Source of the DNA: Pirellulales bacterium
Lineage (GTDB): Bacteria; Planctomycetota; Planctomycetia; Pirellulales; JAEUIK01
Length of the DNA stretch: 64,000 bases
Direction of reading: 5' to 3'
Assembly: GCA_019636335.1 (NCBI GenBank)
Contig: JAHBXR010000024.1
Span: 1 to 64,000 of the forward strand
Position 1 is the stretch's first letter. Every line of letters starts with the position of its first letter. The position numbers were made by a program, and so were the translations under genes. Positions 54,601 through 62,535 of this stretch are shown here, piece after piece. The notes below the pieces were generated by a model. That model had not been told where the DNA came from and did not search any database. It was given only the letters and a program-made list of their open reading frames with translations.

Positions 54601-55318
54601 GTTCCTCGCCCAGGCGGCGCCAGTCGGCCAGGCCGATCTGCGTCCGGAGCGACTGCAGCCGATCGTTGTAGTCTTTGTAGCGGCGGGCCTTCACCGCCTG
54701 ATTGCGCACGCCGCGTAAACGGTTCTCGACCTCGGCGACGATATCGGCCAGCCGCAAGAGATTCTGCTCGACGCGTTCCAGACGCCGCATCGATTCGATC
54801 TTCTTGGCCTTGAAGCGACTGACGCCGGCCGCTTCCTCGAAGATCGCGCGGCGGTCGCGCGGCGAGGACTGCAGCATCACGTCGACTTTGCCCTGCTCGA
54901 TGACGCTGTACGCCTCGGTGGCCACGCCGGTGCCGGAAAACAGGTCGCGGATGTCGCGCAGCCGGCAAGGCTGGCGATTGATGAGATACTCCCCCTCGCC
55001 GTTGCGATAGACACGTCGCGTGACGTGGACCTCGGGCGTGTCGATCGGCAGCAGCCGATCGGCGTTGTTGAAGGTGAGCGTGGTCTCGGCGCAGTTCAGC
55101 GGCGGCCGGCTCCCCGAGCCATTGAAGATGACGTCCGCCATCTCCTTGCCGCGCAGGCTCTTGACGCTCTGTTCGCCCAGCACCCACTTGATGGCGTCGA
55201 CGACGTTCGATTTACCCGACCCGTTCGGGCCCACGATCGTGGTAATGCCCGAGGGAAACTCGAAACGCGTTTTATCGGCGAAGCTTTTGAAGCCGACGAG
55301 TTCGAGGGCCTTCAGCAT
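51665..55318 (-). CDS. smc: Chromosome segregation protein SMC
   Basis: 1217 aa, normal length. SMC compacts and segregates chromosomes with ScpAB. Walker A IVGPNGSGKSN (28-38) in MLKALELVGFKSFADKTRFE; R-loop; two long coiled-coil arms; hinge in the middle (around LEELELRQEGLGAGVKQVLD and the GYF/DPAWLAEL region); ABC signature SLLSGGEKTM and Walker B FCVLDEVDAALDEAN near the C-terminus. It starts 66 bases after the FlgI-like gene on the same strand. No scpA or scpB is in the window. Confidence 0.97.
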   Translation of the reverse strand: MLKALELVGFKSFADKTRFEFPSGITTIVGPNGSGKSNVVDAIKWVLGEQSVKSLRGKEMADVIFNGSGSRPPLNCAETTLTFNNADRLLPIDTPEVHVTRRVYRNGEGEYLINRQPCRLRDIRDLFSGTGVATEAYSVIEQGKVDVMLQSSPRDRRAIFEEAAGVSRFKAKKIESMRRLERVEQNLLRLADIVAEVENRLRGVRNQAVKARRYKDYNDRLQSLRTQIGLADWRRLGEELDARLSTVRTLTEEATLLDASAETLEAQSLSHDVEISAIGEAIRAAEAQLAVCRERIATSESTIDHERGRLGDLEAQAERLRRHVATMSVRAGDVENQLVDASQQFAEADAEHQAIRRRVADDERLVAQLTAQLQELRSRNEIRRGSHMDAMRSAARWTSEIKSHESQATSAQVASERLTQRQAALSTERAALSQAVDAARGQQQAASEAVHARQRELVQAQAGLAERRAKLGARIGELHQAQQRRTAAHERATLLEELELRQEGLGAGVKQVLDQVHGDAESFWKQTRGLVADRLQAGVEMAPLVDAALGAVAQYFIASNDPAWLAELANWSRQLAGPVGVLRLDDSGDRATSSDLDFTGRSGVLGRADRLVEAAPDFATLAQQLLGETWFVESLAIALELAGEAPGRNVTFVTRAGEVATTDGRLLVGRSQGGTGIISRRSELRALRQQIADAEVHIGELSIGVNLLESEVTEWEQRSTSLITAHQEALDKLSEGRVASQAAEAQLARHDEQATQLAQELADAETLLSSSTQAYERGSRELIANEQLLSELEVLIAEASREIDELDEDRLARSREATSVKVQLAKSEERLASLRVQMERYRQDQLERQRSLEENRAQLADCGARAAQAQQSILRTESHVAELYLQKERWGGEIVLLIARREQLRDERTQHTQVAQEQRAQARVVQDKLHAEDLAANELRMQRDTLASRLRDDYGIELAELQHTPSEEEQRERAQIDQEIAELRRKLQNIGSVNLEALDEVTELETRFTNLKSQYDDLASAKASLEQIIVKINADSRKLFATTLETVRGHFQVLFRKLFGGGHADIVLEQDVDILDSGVEIVARPPGKEPRSISLLSGGEKTMTCVALLLAIFRSRPSPFCVLDEVDAALDEANIERFIGVLKEFLAWTQFIIVTHSKKTMTCATTLYGVTMQETGVSKRVSVRFEDVSDNGEIRFRPRGASAEDSPPADHDETQAA

Positions 55319-55384
55319 GGGAGCGCTCGGAGGGCCGAGGCGGAAAAGGCAAAAGGCACGGCCTCGCCGTGCTCGGTGGGACTC

Positions 55385-57250
55385 TTATAGCTTACCAAAC
55401 CAACGCCGCTTTTCCGCGGTTTTCTTCGATTTGGCGTCCGCTCCCTGGCTCGATTCCGTCTTCTTGCGCTTCTTACGATCGGGCTTTTCCTTGGGCTGGG
55501 CGAACAGGTCGGGCACGGGGCCGTCGGCCACGAACGAGGCCTGCTTGACCCCTTCACCCTCGTGGGCGCCCCCCGCGGCGTGGGCCACGTCTCCGTCGAC
55601 CGACTCGCCGTCGCCGGAGTCGGCCAGGGCCTCGTCCTCGTAAACTCGGTCGTACGTCCGGCCGGCCTGCGGCACGGCATCGACCGCAAAACGGCTGGTG
55701 AGGGACCGCGCAGCGACCGCTTTTTGCAGACAGTCGACCACGTCGGGATAGGTGCCACCCAACTCCACGATGGCCCGAATGATGTCGTCGACCCGGTTCG
55801 TGACGACCCGCTTCTGGTCGTCCTTGCCGATGGCAAACCGGCTGACGACCACGTCGCCGTCGTCCTTGCAGATGACCATGATCTGCTTGCCCGCCTCGAG
55901 CACGAAGGGGGTTTGTAGGCGTTGGTCCGCGCCGAAGACCACCACTTCGGGACGGTAGCTGCGGGTCACGTGGATCAGCGGCGGTCCGGACGTATCGAGC
56001 ACGTGGTAGCTGAACTGTCCGCCGAGATATTCGCCGCTGACCAGCGAGTCTTGCGAATTCATGGCCCACAGCGAGCGGAACGCACCGTAGCGGGTTTCGG
56101 CACTCGACACATCGAGCAGGCCGCGGAGCCCTTCGTACGCGGCCAGGTCATCCATGGCACTGAGCGCGGTCAAGGCGAACACGCGGAACGCCGATTCATT
56201 CTTGGCGGCGGCCACCAGGGGCTCGACCGCGCGCTTGTCGTCGAGATAGGCGAGTGCCTCGGCCGCATAGAAGCGGACCTCGAGGTCCTTCGACTCGATG
56301 CCTTTGGCCAATACGTCGATGCCGCGCTTGCCCAGGGCCTCGAGCCGCAGGGCGGCCGTCGAGGCCGTCACCGGGTCGAGCATTTGCCGCTCGAGCAGGG
56401 CCAGACGCGCCATCTGCTGCGTGGGCGTCTCGCGCAGCGGCACCGAGCGCAACACCTGCAGGTACCGCGGAATGTTGTCCTTGTAGCGCGGATGAACGAC
56501 GATCTCGATGTAGTCGTCGGTCTTGGGCGTGGCGACCCCTTCCTTCACCCCCTGATTGAAGGTGTGGAAACGCTGATTGATGGCGGTGCCGATGAGCGAA
56601 CTGTTCGACACCGATTGCTTGCCCGGCTTGAGTACCAGACCGAGCGGGCGAGGCTTGAGCGCGACGCCCCCTCCCAGGATACGGCCGCGATTCTGCATAA
56701 CGTTGTCCGAGTCTTTTCCCGCGGTCGCCGGCGCCTCGACCAGCACCGCTCCTTGCGCCAAGGCCAATACATGGCCGTCGTGCAGGCGGCTGCCGATCAT
56801 GGCCATTTCCTTGAGCCGCGTCTCCATCAGCCAACCGCCAGCCAGACTCGTCGTCTCGCTGCGCGAGGGAATGCGAACTTCGAGGTCGAACTTGTCGCCC
56901 GGCTGAATGCCCGGCCGCAGATAACCGCGCACCAAGACCAGCGAGGTATCGGGCGAGGCAAGCACCTGGTTCGGCTGAGCGACCCCCCGGGCCTGCATAT
57001 CGGCCAGCAAGGCGGCACGTTCAGGCGAGGGGGCCGGATCGCTCCCCGTCCCGTCGAGTCCCGTCACCAGGCCAATCGCATCGATCTCGACCGTGTGCAA
57101 TCCATAGGTGGCGGCCAACTCGCCGACGAGCTTCACCTTCGATGCGGCCTCCATCTCTTCCGCTTCGGGGCTCTGCGAACGCACCGCAGGCGCAGCACAA
57201 CCCGCGACGAACAGGCAGGCGCAAACGGCGATCGACGACCAGCGCGTCAT
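55385..57250 (-). CDS. FlgI-like/HEAT-repeat lipoprotein
   Basis: 621 aa from the ATG at 57250. Lipoprotein signal with lipobox VAGC (Cys18). Residues about 40-280 resemble flagellar P-ring protein FlgI: IGLVTGLDGTGSDPAPSPER, then LADMQARGV, then RPGIQPGDKFDLEVRIPS, TSLAGGWLMETRL and DGHVLALAQGAVLVE. Residues about 310-420 are HEAT/Armadillo-like (KGIESKDLEVRFYAAEALAY, DDKRAVEPLV). A beta-rich region and a Lys-rich tail follow. No flagellar genes are nearby. Outer-membrane ring or scaffold is a guess. Confidence 0.75.
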   Translation of the reverse strand: MTRWSSIAVCACLFVAGCAAPAVRSQSPEAEEMEAASKVKLVGELAATYGLHTVEIDAIGLVTGLDGTGSDPAPSPERAALLADMQARGVAQPNQVLASPDTSLVLVRGYLRPGIQPGDKFDLEVRIPSRSETTSLAGGWLMETRLKEMAMIGSRLHDGHVLALAQGAVLVEAPATAGKDSDNVMQNRGRILGGGVALKPRPLGLVLKPGKQSVSNSSLIGTAINQRFHTFNQGVKEGVATPKTDDYIEIVVHPRYKDNIPRYLQVLRSVPLRETPTQQMARLALLERQMLDPVTASTAALRLEALGKRGIDVLAKGIESKDLEVRFYAAEALAYLDDKRAVEPLVAAAKNESAFRVFALTALSAMDDLAAYEGLRGLLDVSSAETRYGAFRSLWAMNSQDSLVSGEYLGGQFSYHVLDTSGPPLIHVTRSYRPEVVVFGADQRLQTPFVLEAGKQIMVICKDDGDVVVSRFAIGKDDQKRVVTNRVDDIIRAIVELGGTYPDVVDCLQKAVAARSLTSRFAVDAVPQAGRTYDRVYEDEALADSGDGESVDGDVAHAAGGAHEGEGVKQASFVADGPVPDLFAQPKEKPDRKKRKKTESSQGADAKSKKTAEKRRWFGKL

Positions 57251-57429
57251 GCCGAGGTGTGCTCCATCCTTGGATCGAACCTTCGCGCGGGACAGACCGT
57301 TGCAACGTGCCTCCCGGCGAAGCATCCTACTTCGCGAGATCCCACGCGCTCTGTTCCAGCGGATAAGACGAGGGCGGGAAGATAATCGGCCCGGTAGCGC
57401 GGGTCAAGACAAGTTCGGCGAGCGCAACC

Positions 57430-57759
57430 TCAAGGCGGATCGTATCCACCGGGATGAAACGGATGGCAACGACAGATCCTTAAAATGCCACGGAAGCCAC
57501 CCCGCAGCGCGCCGTACTTGCGCACGGCCTCGATAAAGTAGGCGCTGCAGGTGGGCTGGAAACGGCAGTTCGCCCCCAACAATGGGCTCAGGGCGACTTG
57601 ATAACATCGCACCAGCGCTATCAGCATCAGCGCTGGCAATTGCACGACGAATCTGGCGGTTTGCCCCGACCAGGAGGATCCCCCCTCTAATTTTTTTCGA
57701 GCCGCGCCGCCGCGTTCTTCGCCAGCCGCAGCAGACTCTTGGTCAGATCGGCCAGACAT
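57430..57759 (-). CDS. yidD: Membrane protein insertion factor YidD
   Basis: The conserved part is LVRCYQVALSPLLGANCRFQ-PTCSAYFIEAVRKYGALRGG and RICRCHPFHPGGYDPP, the YidD signature (C-R-F-x-P-T-C-S-x-Y...RCHPFHPGGxDPP). YidD helps YidC insert membrane proteins. The 109-aa frame overlaps rnpA by 73 bases; its first ~36 residues are not conserved, so translation may start later (for example GTG at 57648 or ATG at 57630). Classic rnpA-yidD order. Confidence 0.88.
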   Translation of the reverse strand: MSGRSDQESAAAGEERGGAARKKLEGGSSWSGQTARFVVQLPALMLIALVRCYQVALSPLLGANCRFQPTCSAYFIEAVRKYGALRGGFRGILRICRCHPFHPGGYDPP

Positions 57760-58043
57760 GGCTCGCTTCCCGGATGGGCCACCACGACCAGATCGATCCC
57801 CACGGGGAGGCGAGGGCGATGGCGGCGAAAGATCTCGCGGACGAGCCGCTTCCAGCGATTGCGCACCACGGCGTTGCCCACGCGCCGCGAGACGGAAAGC
57901 CCCAACCGCGTGTAGGCCAGGCCATTCTCACAGGCGTAGACGAGCATGCGTTCGTCGCCGGCGCGGCGGCGGCGCGTGTAGACGCGCACGAAATCCGCGT
58001 GGCGGCGCAAATGCTCGTGCGGACGGAAGGATTCATCGGACAT
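57687..58043 (-). CDS. rnpA: Ribonuclease P protein component
   Basis: 118 aa from the ATG at 58043 (an ATG pair at 58076 is possible). It binds RNase P RNA for tRNA 5' processing. Signature: LRRHADFVRVYTRRRRAGDE, LGLSVSRRVGNAVVRNRWKR (RNR motif), LVREIFRRHR, GIDLVVVAHPG. In most bacteria rpmH lies directly upstream; here a dnaJ/cbpA-like gene does. yidD overlaps the 3' end. Confidence 0.92.
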   Translation of the reverse strand: MSDESFRPHEHLRRHADFVRVYTRRRRAGDERMLVYACENGLAYTRLGLSVSRRVGNAVVRNRWKRLVREIFRRHRPRLPVGIDLVVVAHPGSEPCLADLTKSLLRLAKNAAARLEKN

Positions 58044-58085
58044 CGTCGCGTCGATCGCGTGGACGGAACGCATCAACCAGGCATT

Positions 58086-59042
58086 CTACCACGCCAACCC
58101 GCCCCGGGGATTGAGCGGGTGCTGTCGCTCGAATTGCTCGATGAGCTGCTTACCCTCGTCGCTCACGTCTTTGGGAAGCGCCACCTGGATCTCGGCGAAG
58201 AGATCGCCCGGCGTGCCTTGCGTGGGCTGTACCCCCTGCCCTTTCACGCGTAGTTTGGTACCGCTCGAGCTGCCCGGCGGCACGCGCACGCTGACCGTGC
58301 CGTGGGGCGTGGGCACGTCGATCTTGGCCCCCAGGATCGCCTCGCCCACCGTGACGGGCACGCGCACGTAGAGGTTCTGTCCGCGACGGTGGAACCAGGG
58401 GTGCGACTCGACGTGTACTTTGAGCAACAGATCCCCCGCCGGTCCGCCGCCGGACCCCGGCTCGCCCTGGCCGCGGAGGCGGATTTTTTTGCCATCCTCG
58501 ATGCCGGCGGGGATTTTGGCCGTGATCGTATCGATGCGCCCGTCGCGGTCGATGCGCAACTGCACGTCCCCCCCTTTGATGGCCGTGCGAAAGTCGACCG
58601 TGACCTCGGCCTCGACGTTGTTGCCCCGTCCGCGCGACTTGGCCCTGGCGCCACGCCCTCCCGCGCGGCGGAATTGCCCAAAGATGTCGCCGAAGCCCCC
58701 CCCTTCGCCCTGGCCGAACTGCTGGCCGAAGATCTGCGACAGATCGATGTCCTCGAAGCTGGCGCCTGGCTGGCCACCCCAGGCGGCTCCCCCGCCGGGC
58801 TGCGGCCCCCCCTGTCCCATCTGCTCGAACGAACTACCGTAGCGGTCGTACATCTCGCGCTTGCTCTGGTCGTTCAAGACGTCGAAGGCGGCCTGCACCT
58901 TCTGGAACTTTTCCTTTGCGGTCTTGTCGTCGGGGTTCTTGTCGGGATGGTATTTGAGCGCGAGCGCCCGATAGGCCTTTTGAATCTCGGCCTGCGACGC
59001 ATCGCGCTTCACGCCCAGTGTTTCGTAGTAGTCCTCGGCCAT
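58086..59042 (-). CDS. DnaJ/CbpA-type J-domain co-chaperone
   Basis: 318 aa. J-domain with HPD at 32-34 (KYHPDKNPDD). A Gly/Gln/Phe-rich linker (QGGPQPGGGAAWGGQPGASF to FGDIFGQFRRAGGRG) follows. The two C-terminal substrate-binding domains have VTVDFRTAIKGGDVQLRID, KIPAGIEDGKKIRLRGQGEP, YVRVPVTVGEAILGAKIDVP and LRVKGQGVQPTQGTPGDLF. It lacks the four CxxCxGxG zinc repeats of DnaJ, so it is the CbpA (type B) kind. It stimulates DnaK. First gene of the rnpA-smc run. Confidence 0.9.
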   Translation of the reverse strand: MAEDYYETLGVKRDASQAEIQKAYRALALKYHPDKNPDDKTAKEKFQKVQAAFDVLNDQSKREMYDRYGSSFEQMGQGGPQPGGGAAWGGQPGASFEDIDLSQIFGQQFGQGEGGGFGDIFGQFRRAGGRGARAKSRGRGNNVEAEVTVDFRTAIKGGDVQLRIDRDGRIDTITAKIPAGIEDGKKIRLRGQGEPGSGGGPAGDLLLKVHVESHPWFHRRGQNLYVRVPVTVGEAILGAKIDVPTPHGTVSVRVPPGSSSGTKLRVKGQGVQPTQGTPGDLFAEIQVALPKDVSDEGKQLIEQFERQHPLNPRGGLAW

Positions 59043-59170
59043 CCTACCGCTATGTTGCTGTTATTCGATGCGCTGCGTCGGCCCTAACGTGGAGCCCACT
59101 ACTTCAAGACTGCTGGCATTGTAGAAAGTTCGCACATTGACCAGCAAGGCGGTATTAGACGGTTGAATTG

Positions 59171-59578
59171 ATGGAGAATTATGTTCAAGACGAATACACC
59201 AGCGCTATGCAGTCGTGCTACGATGACGGAATGGAAGGTAACCGTCCGCTTACTTCCGAAGAGTACGAACTGGTCCGCTGGATGCTTGAAAATGGCGAAC
59301 CGGAAGCCGCCCGATTTCTACCACAACTCGAGATCGCAGAAGTTACTCCCAAGCGATGTCCTTGTGGCTGCGCCAGCATCGAGTTTCAGCTCAAGGGACA
59401 TCCACTTCCGCCGCCAGGAGTCCATCCGATTTCGGATTTCGTGTTCGGCGAAGAAGGCAATTTAAGTGGTGTATTTGTCTTCGAGAAGGACGGTGTCCTG
59501 GCAGGTATCGAGGTCTACGGGTTGGCGGGCAGCGCACCCACGTCATTGCCATCAGCGCGAGAACTGCGCCCGTGGTGA
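59171..59578 (+). CDS. Hypothetical protein with CxCxC motif
   Basis: 135 aa. An N-terminal acidic helical region (TSEEYELVRWMLENGEPEAA, RFLPQLE) precedes KRCPCGCASIEFQLKG, a Cys-Pro-Cys-Gly-Cys motif, and a beta-rich end (SGVFVFEKDGVLAGIEVYGL). It may bind a metal. No family known to me. The start is uncertain (TTG at 59168 or an ATG at residue 14 are also possible). Confidence 0.6.
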   Translation: MENYVQDEYTSAMQSCYDDGMEGNRPLTSEEYELVRWMLENGEPEAARFLPQLEIAEVTPKRCPCGCASIEFQLKGHPLPPPGVHPISDFVFGEEGNLSGVFVFEKDGVLAGIEVYGLAGSAPTSLPSARELRPW

Positions 59579-59619
59579 GGGAAACCGACGACCGCCCACG
59601 CCGAAATACTGTGGACGAT

Positions 59620-61650
59620 CTAATGTATTTTGCGTTCGAGCGTCTGTTGACCGGCGGCGAGCAATTCCGCAATCCGCTCCGCGTCATACACGCAGCCTCC
59701 CCACGTGCCGCCGCTCGCCTGTTGCAGCGCCGCCCACAAGCGCGTGTCGTCGGGCAAGCGTTCGTCGGCTGAAAGATCTTCGCGCGGCGGTCGAGAAGCC
59801 AGCTCGCGTGCCCCCTCCTTCGTCGTCAACTCGCCCTGCCCCGATGTTCCCGCGCTCGTACCGACAAAGTCGACCGAGCCGACCAGCTCGTTGCGATCGA
59901 TCACGATCCGCACCAGATCGCCGTCGCGGAGCTTGCCGATCGGACCGCCGGCCAATGCTTCTGGGCCGACGTGCCCGATGCAAGCGCCCGTGCTCACGCC
60001 CGAGAAGCGTGCGTCCGTAACGACCGCCACCTGCTTGCCCCACGAGAGATGCTTGAGCGCCGCGGTGATCTGATAGATCTCTTCCATGCCCGAGCCTAAC
60101 GGCCCACGACAGCAAAGCACGAGCACGTCGCCGGGGCGAATCGGGTTCGGTCCCTTGCCCTTGATGGCCGCGATCGCCTCGCGCTCGCGCGTGAAGACCC
60201 GCGCCGGTCCCAGCTTGCGATAGACGCCGTCGGCGTCGACCACCGCGGGATCGATCGCCGTGCTCTTGATGACCGAGCCCTCGGGCGCCAGGTTGCCGCG
60301 CGGAAAGCAGACCGTGCTTGTCAATCCGCGCCGACGTGCTGCCTCGGGGCTCATCACCACGTCATCCGCCTTTACTCCGTCGCGCTCGAAGAGGACCTCG
60401 CGCAGCCGCTTGCGACGCGCGGAGTTCTCCCACCAACTCAACACTTCGCCCCACGTCTGCCCCGACGCAGTCAGGGCGCCGAGTTCGACCAGCCCCAGCG
60501 CCCGCAGGTGCAGCATCACCTCGGGCACGCCACCGGCCAGGAAGAACCGCACCGTAGGATGCCCCGTCGGGCCGTTGGGCAACACGTCGACCAGTCGCGG
60601 CACGCGCCGATTCACGGCGGTCCAATCGTCGACCGTTGGGCGGCGCAGACCGGCCGCGTGCGCCACCGCCGGCAGATGCAGCAGCAGATTGGTCGAACCG
60701 CCACAGGCGGCGTGGACGGCCATCGCATTGCGCACCGCGGCATCGGTCACGATGTCGGAAACCTTGATCCCGCGCCGTTCCATTTCCACGAGCGCGCTTG
60801 CGCTGCGCCGCGCGGCGTCGAGCCAGATCGGTTGCCCCGATGGCGCGAGCGCCGTGTGCGGCAGCGTCAGACCGAGCGCCTCGGCCACGACCTGCGAACT
60901 GGCCGCCGTGCCCAGAAACTGGCAACCGCCTCCCGGCGAAGCACACGCGCGGCAACCGAGCTCGGCCGCTTCTTCAAGCGAAATCTCGCCATGCGCGTAT
61001 CGCGCGCCGATCGACTGCACCTTACCGGCATCTTCGCCCTGCGCCGGAGGCAGCGTGACACCGCCCGGCACGAGAATGGCCGGCAGATCGCGGCTGCCGG
61101 CCAGGGCGAGCATCATCGCGGGCAGACCTTTATCACACGTGGCCACGCCCATCACGCCGCGCCGCGTCGGCAGCGAACGAATCAGGCGCCGCAGCAGGAT
61201 GGCCGCATCATTGCGATAGGGCAGGCTGTCGAACATGCCGACGGTCCCCTGCGTGCGTCCATCGCAAGGATCGGAACAGAACGCCGCGAACGGCACGCCC
61301 CCGGCCGCCTTGAACGTCTCGGCCGCGGCGCGCATCAGCAGGCCGACTTCCCAGTGTCCCGTGTGATAGCCGAGCGCGATCGGCCGGCCATCTTCCGCGC
61401 GAATGCCCCCCTGCGTGCTCAAGATCAGGAACTGCGGGCCGAGCATCTCGGCCGGGCTCCAGCCCATGCCGGCGTTCTGCGTTAAGCCGAACAGGTCGCC
61501 GCTGGGCCATTCGCGCAGCATTTCGTCGGACAACGGCAGCGAGCCCGCGGGACCGGCAGCCTTGGTATCGACTTCGAGCAGGCCAACATCGGGGGTATCG
61601 AGCAGAGCGGCGGGGCCGGGGTTGCCGGCAGGCGAGTTGGACATGGACAT
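59620..61650 (-). CDS. IlvD/Edd dehydratase, YjhG/YagF type
   Basis: 676 aa from the ATG at 61650 (second ATG at 61644). The open frame runs far upstream across the next gene, but that part is not conserved. It has TQNAGMGWSPAEM, PFAAFCSDPCDGRTQGTVGM, GVATCDKGLPAMM (Fe-S Cys), GCRACASPGGGCQFLGTAAS (second Fe-S region), AACGGSTNLLLHLPAVAH and CCRGPLGSGMEEIYQI. This order and the length fit YjhG/YagF sugar-acid dehydratases (for example xylonate) better than IlvD. It follows a VTT protein by 29 bases on the same strand. Confidence 0.85.
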   Translation of the reverse strand: MSMSNSPAGNPGPAALLDTPDVGLLEVDTKAAGPAGSLPLSDEMLREWPSGDLFGLTQNAGMGWSPAEMLGPQFLILSTQGGIRAEDGRPIALGYHTGHWEVGLLMRAAAETFKAAGGVPFAAFCSDPCDGRTQGTVGMFDSLPYRNDAAILLRRLIRSLPTRRGVMGVATCDKGLPAMMLALAGSRDLPAILVPGGVTLPPAQGEDAGKVQSIGARYAHGEISLEEAAELGCRACASPGGGCQFLGTAASSQVVAEALGLTLPHTALAPSGQPIWLDAARRSASALVEMERRGIKVSDIVTDAAVRNAMAVHAACGGSTNLLLHLPAVAHAAGLRRPTVDDWTAVNRRVPRLVDVLPNGPTGHPTVRFFLAGGVPEVMLHLRALGLVELGALTASGQTWGEVLSWWENSARRKRLREVLFERDGVKADDVVMSPEAARRRGLTSTVCFPRGNLAPEGSVIKSTAIDPAVVDADGVYRKLGPARVFTREREAIAAIKGKGPNPIRPGDVLVLCCRGPLGSGMEEIYQITAALKHLSWGKQVAVVTDARFSGVSTGACIGHVGPEALAGGPIGKLRDGDLVRIVIDRNELVGSVDFVGTSAGTSGQGELTTKEGARELASRPPREDLSADERLPDDTRLWAALQQASGGTWGGCVYDAERIAELLAAGQQTLERKIH

Positions 61651-61679
61651 CTCGGGCAGAAGGCAGAAGGGAGCGCGGC

Positions 61680-62324
61680 TCACTCGACCGCGACCGGCCG
61701 CGCGAGCCACCAGCGCGCTATTGTCGTGGCCAGGACCGGAATTGCAATCGAGGCCACGATCGCCGCGGGCACCGCGTTGGCACGTTCGGCCCACACGCCG
61801 AACACCGCATAGGCCAGGGCAATGCCCAGGTTCGAAAGGACGAGCGCCGGCAAAAAGGCCCGCCACGAAAGCCGCATCGCGCCGACGAGCAAGACGCTCG
61901 CCTCGGCCAATACCGGTAGTGCGCGGGCGCCCACGACGAGCAGCGCACCATACTCGGTTGCTAGTTTTTCTAACCGCGAGGCTTCGTCCCCCGCCATCCG
62001 CTCGGCAAAGGGACGCCCGAGCCAGCGTGCCAGTGCAAAGGCGATGATTCCGCCGGCGGTCATGCCCGTCCAAGAGGCCAGCGTGCCACCGAGCACGCCC
62101 AGCCGAGCCCCGGCCAGCGTACTGACGACGCTCGAAGGGACGGGGAGCAGGAGATCGCTCGCCAGGACGCTCACGGTGAGGAGGGCCATCCGCCCGGGCG
62201 TGACGGCGCGGTCCAGCCAGTCGAGCGTTTGCTGTTCGAGCGAAGCGCCGAAGAAGGCAAACGGCACGATGGGCACCGCCAGGACCAGGGTGACGAGAAG
62301 TAGGGGGCGGAGAAGCTCTCGCAT
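61680..62324 (-). CDS. VTT (DedA/SNARE-associated) membrane protein
   Basis: 214 aa from the ATG at 62324. About five hydrophobic segments (LLLVTLVLAVPIVPFAFFGA; LASWTGMTAGGIIAFALARW; LPALVLSNLGIALAYAVFGV; AAIVASIAIPVLATTIARWW). It has the VTT core pattern: VSVLASDLLLPVPSSVVSTL, AGARLGVLGG, G-F-A...LARWLGRPF and GARALPVLAEASVLLVGAMR. It is probably an inner-membrane transporter or lipid-related protein. Operonic with the dehydratase gene. Confidence 0.85.
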   Translation of the reverse strand: MRELLRPLLLVTLVLAVPIVPFAFFGASLEQQTLDWLDRAVTPGRMALLTVSVLASDLLLPVPSSVVSTLAGARLGVLGGTLASWTGMTAGGIIAFALARWLGRPFAERMAGDEASRLEKLATEYGALLVVGARALPVLAEASVLLVGAMRLSWRAFLPALVLSNLGIALAYAVFGVWAERANAVPAAIVASIAIPVLATTIARWWLARPVAVE

Positions 62325-62535
62325 GACGTGGCGGCAATGGTGGTGAAGCGGACACAATCTGTCCGACCTCCCTCCAGGGTATGCGAGTACTGCGGCGTTA
62401 CCAATGGCCTGCTGCGACAAAATGAGCGAAGAATTCGGACAGTTCTGCTATCAACGGTCTGCTTTCTATGATTAGAGTAGACTGTTTGACGGCCGAGCAT
62501 TCCTTCATCGACGCAACCTGGTTAGGAAGCAAGCG

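Noticed and set aside
61651..62355. Upstream extension of the dehydratase frame suggesting a fusion
   Set aside because: The extension runs antisense-like through the VTT gene in another frame and has no conserved sequence; real start is at 61650.
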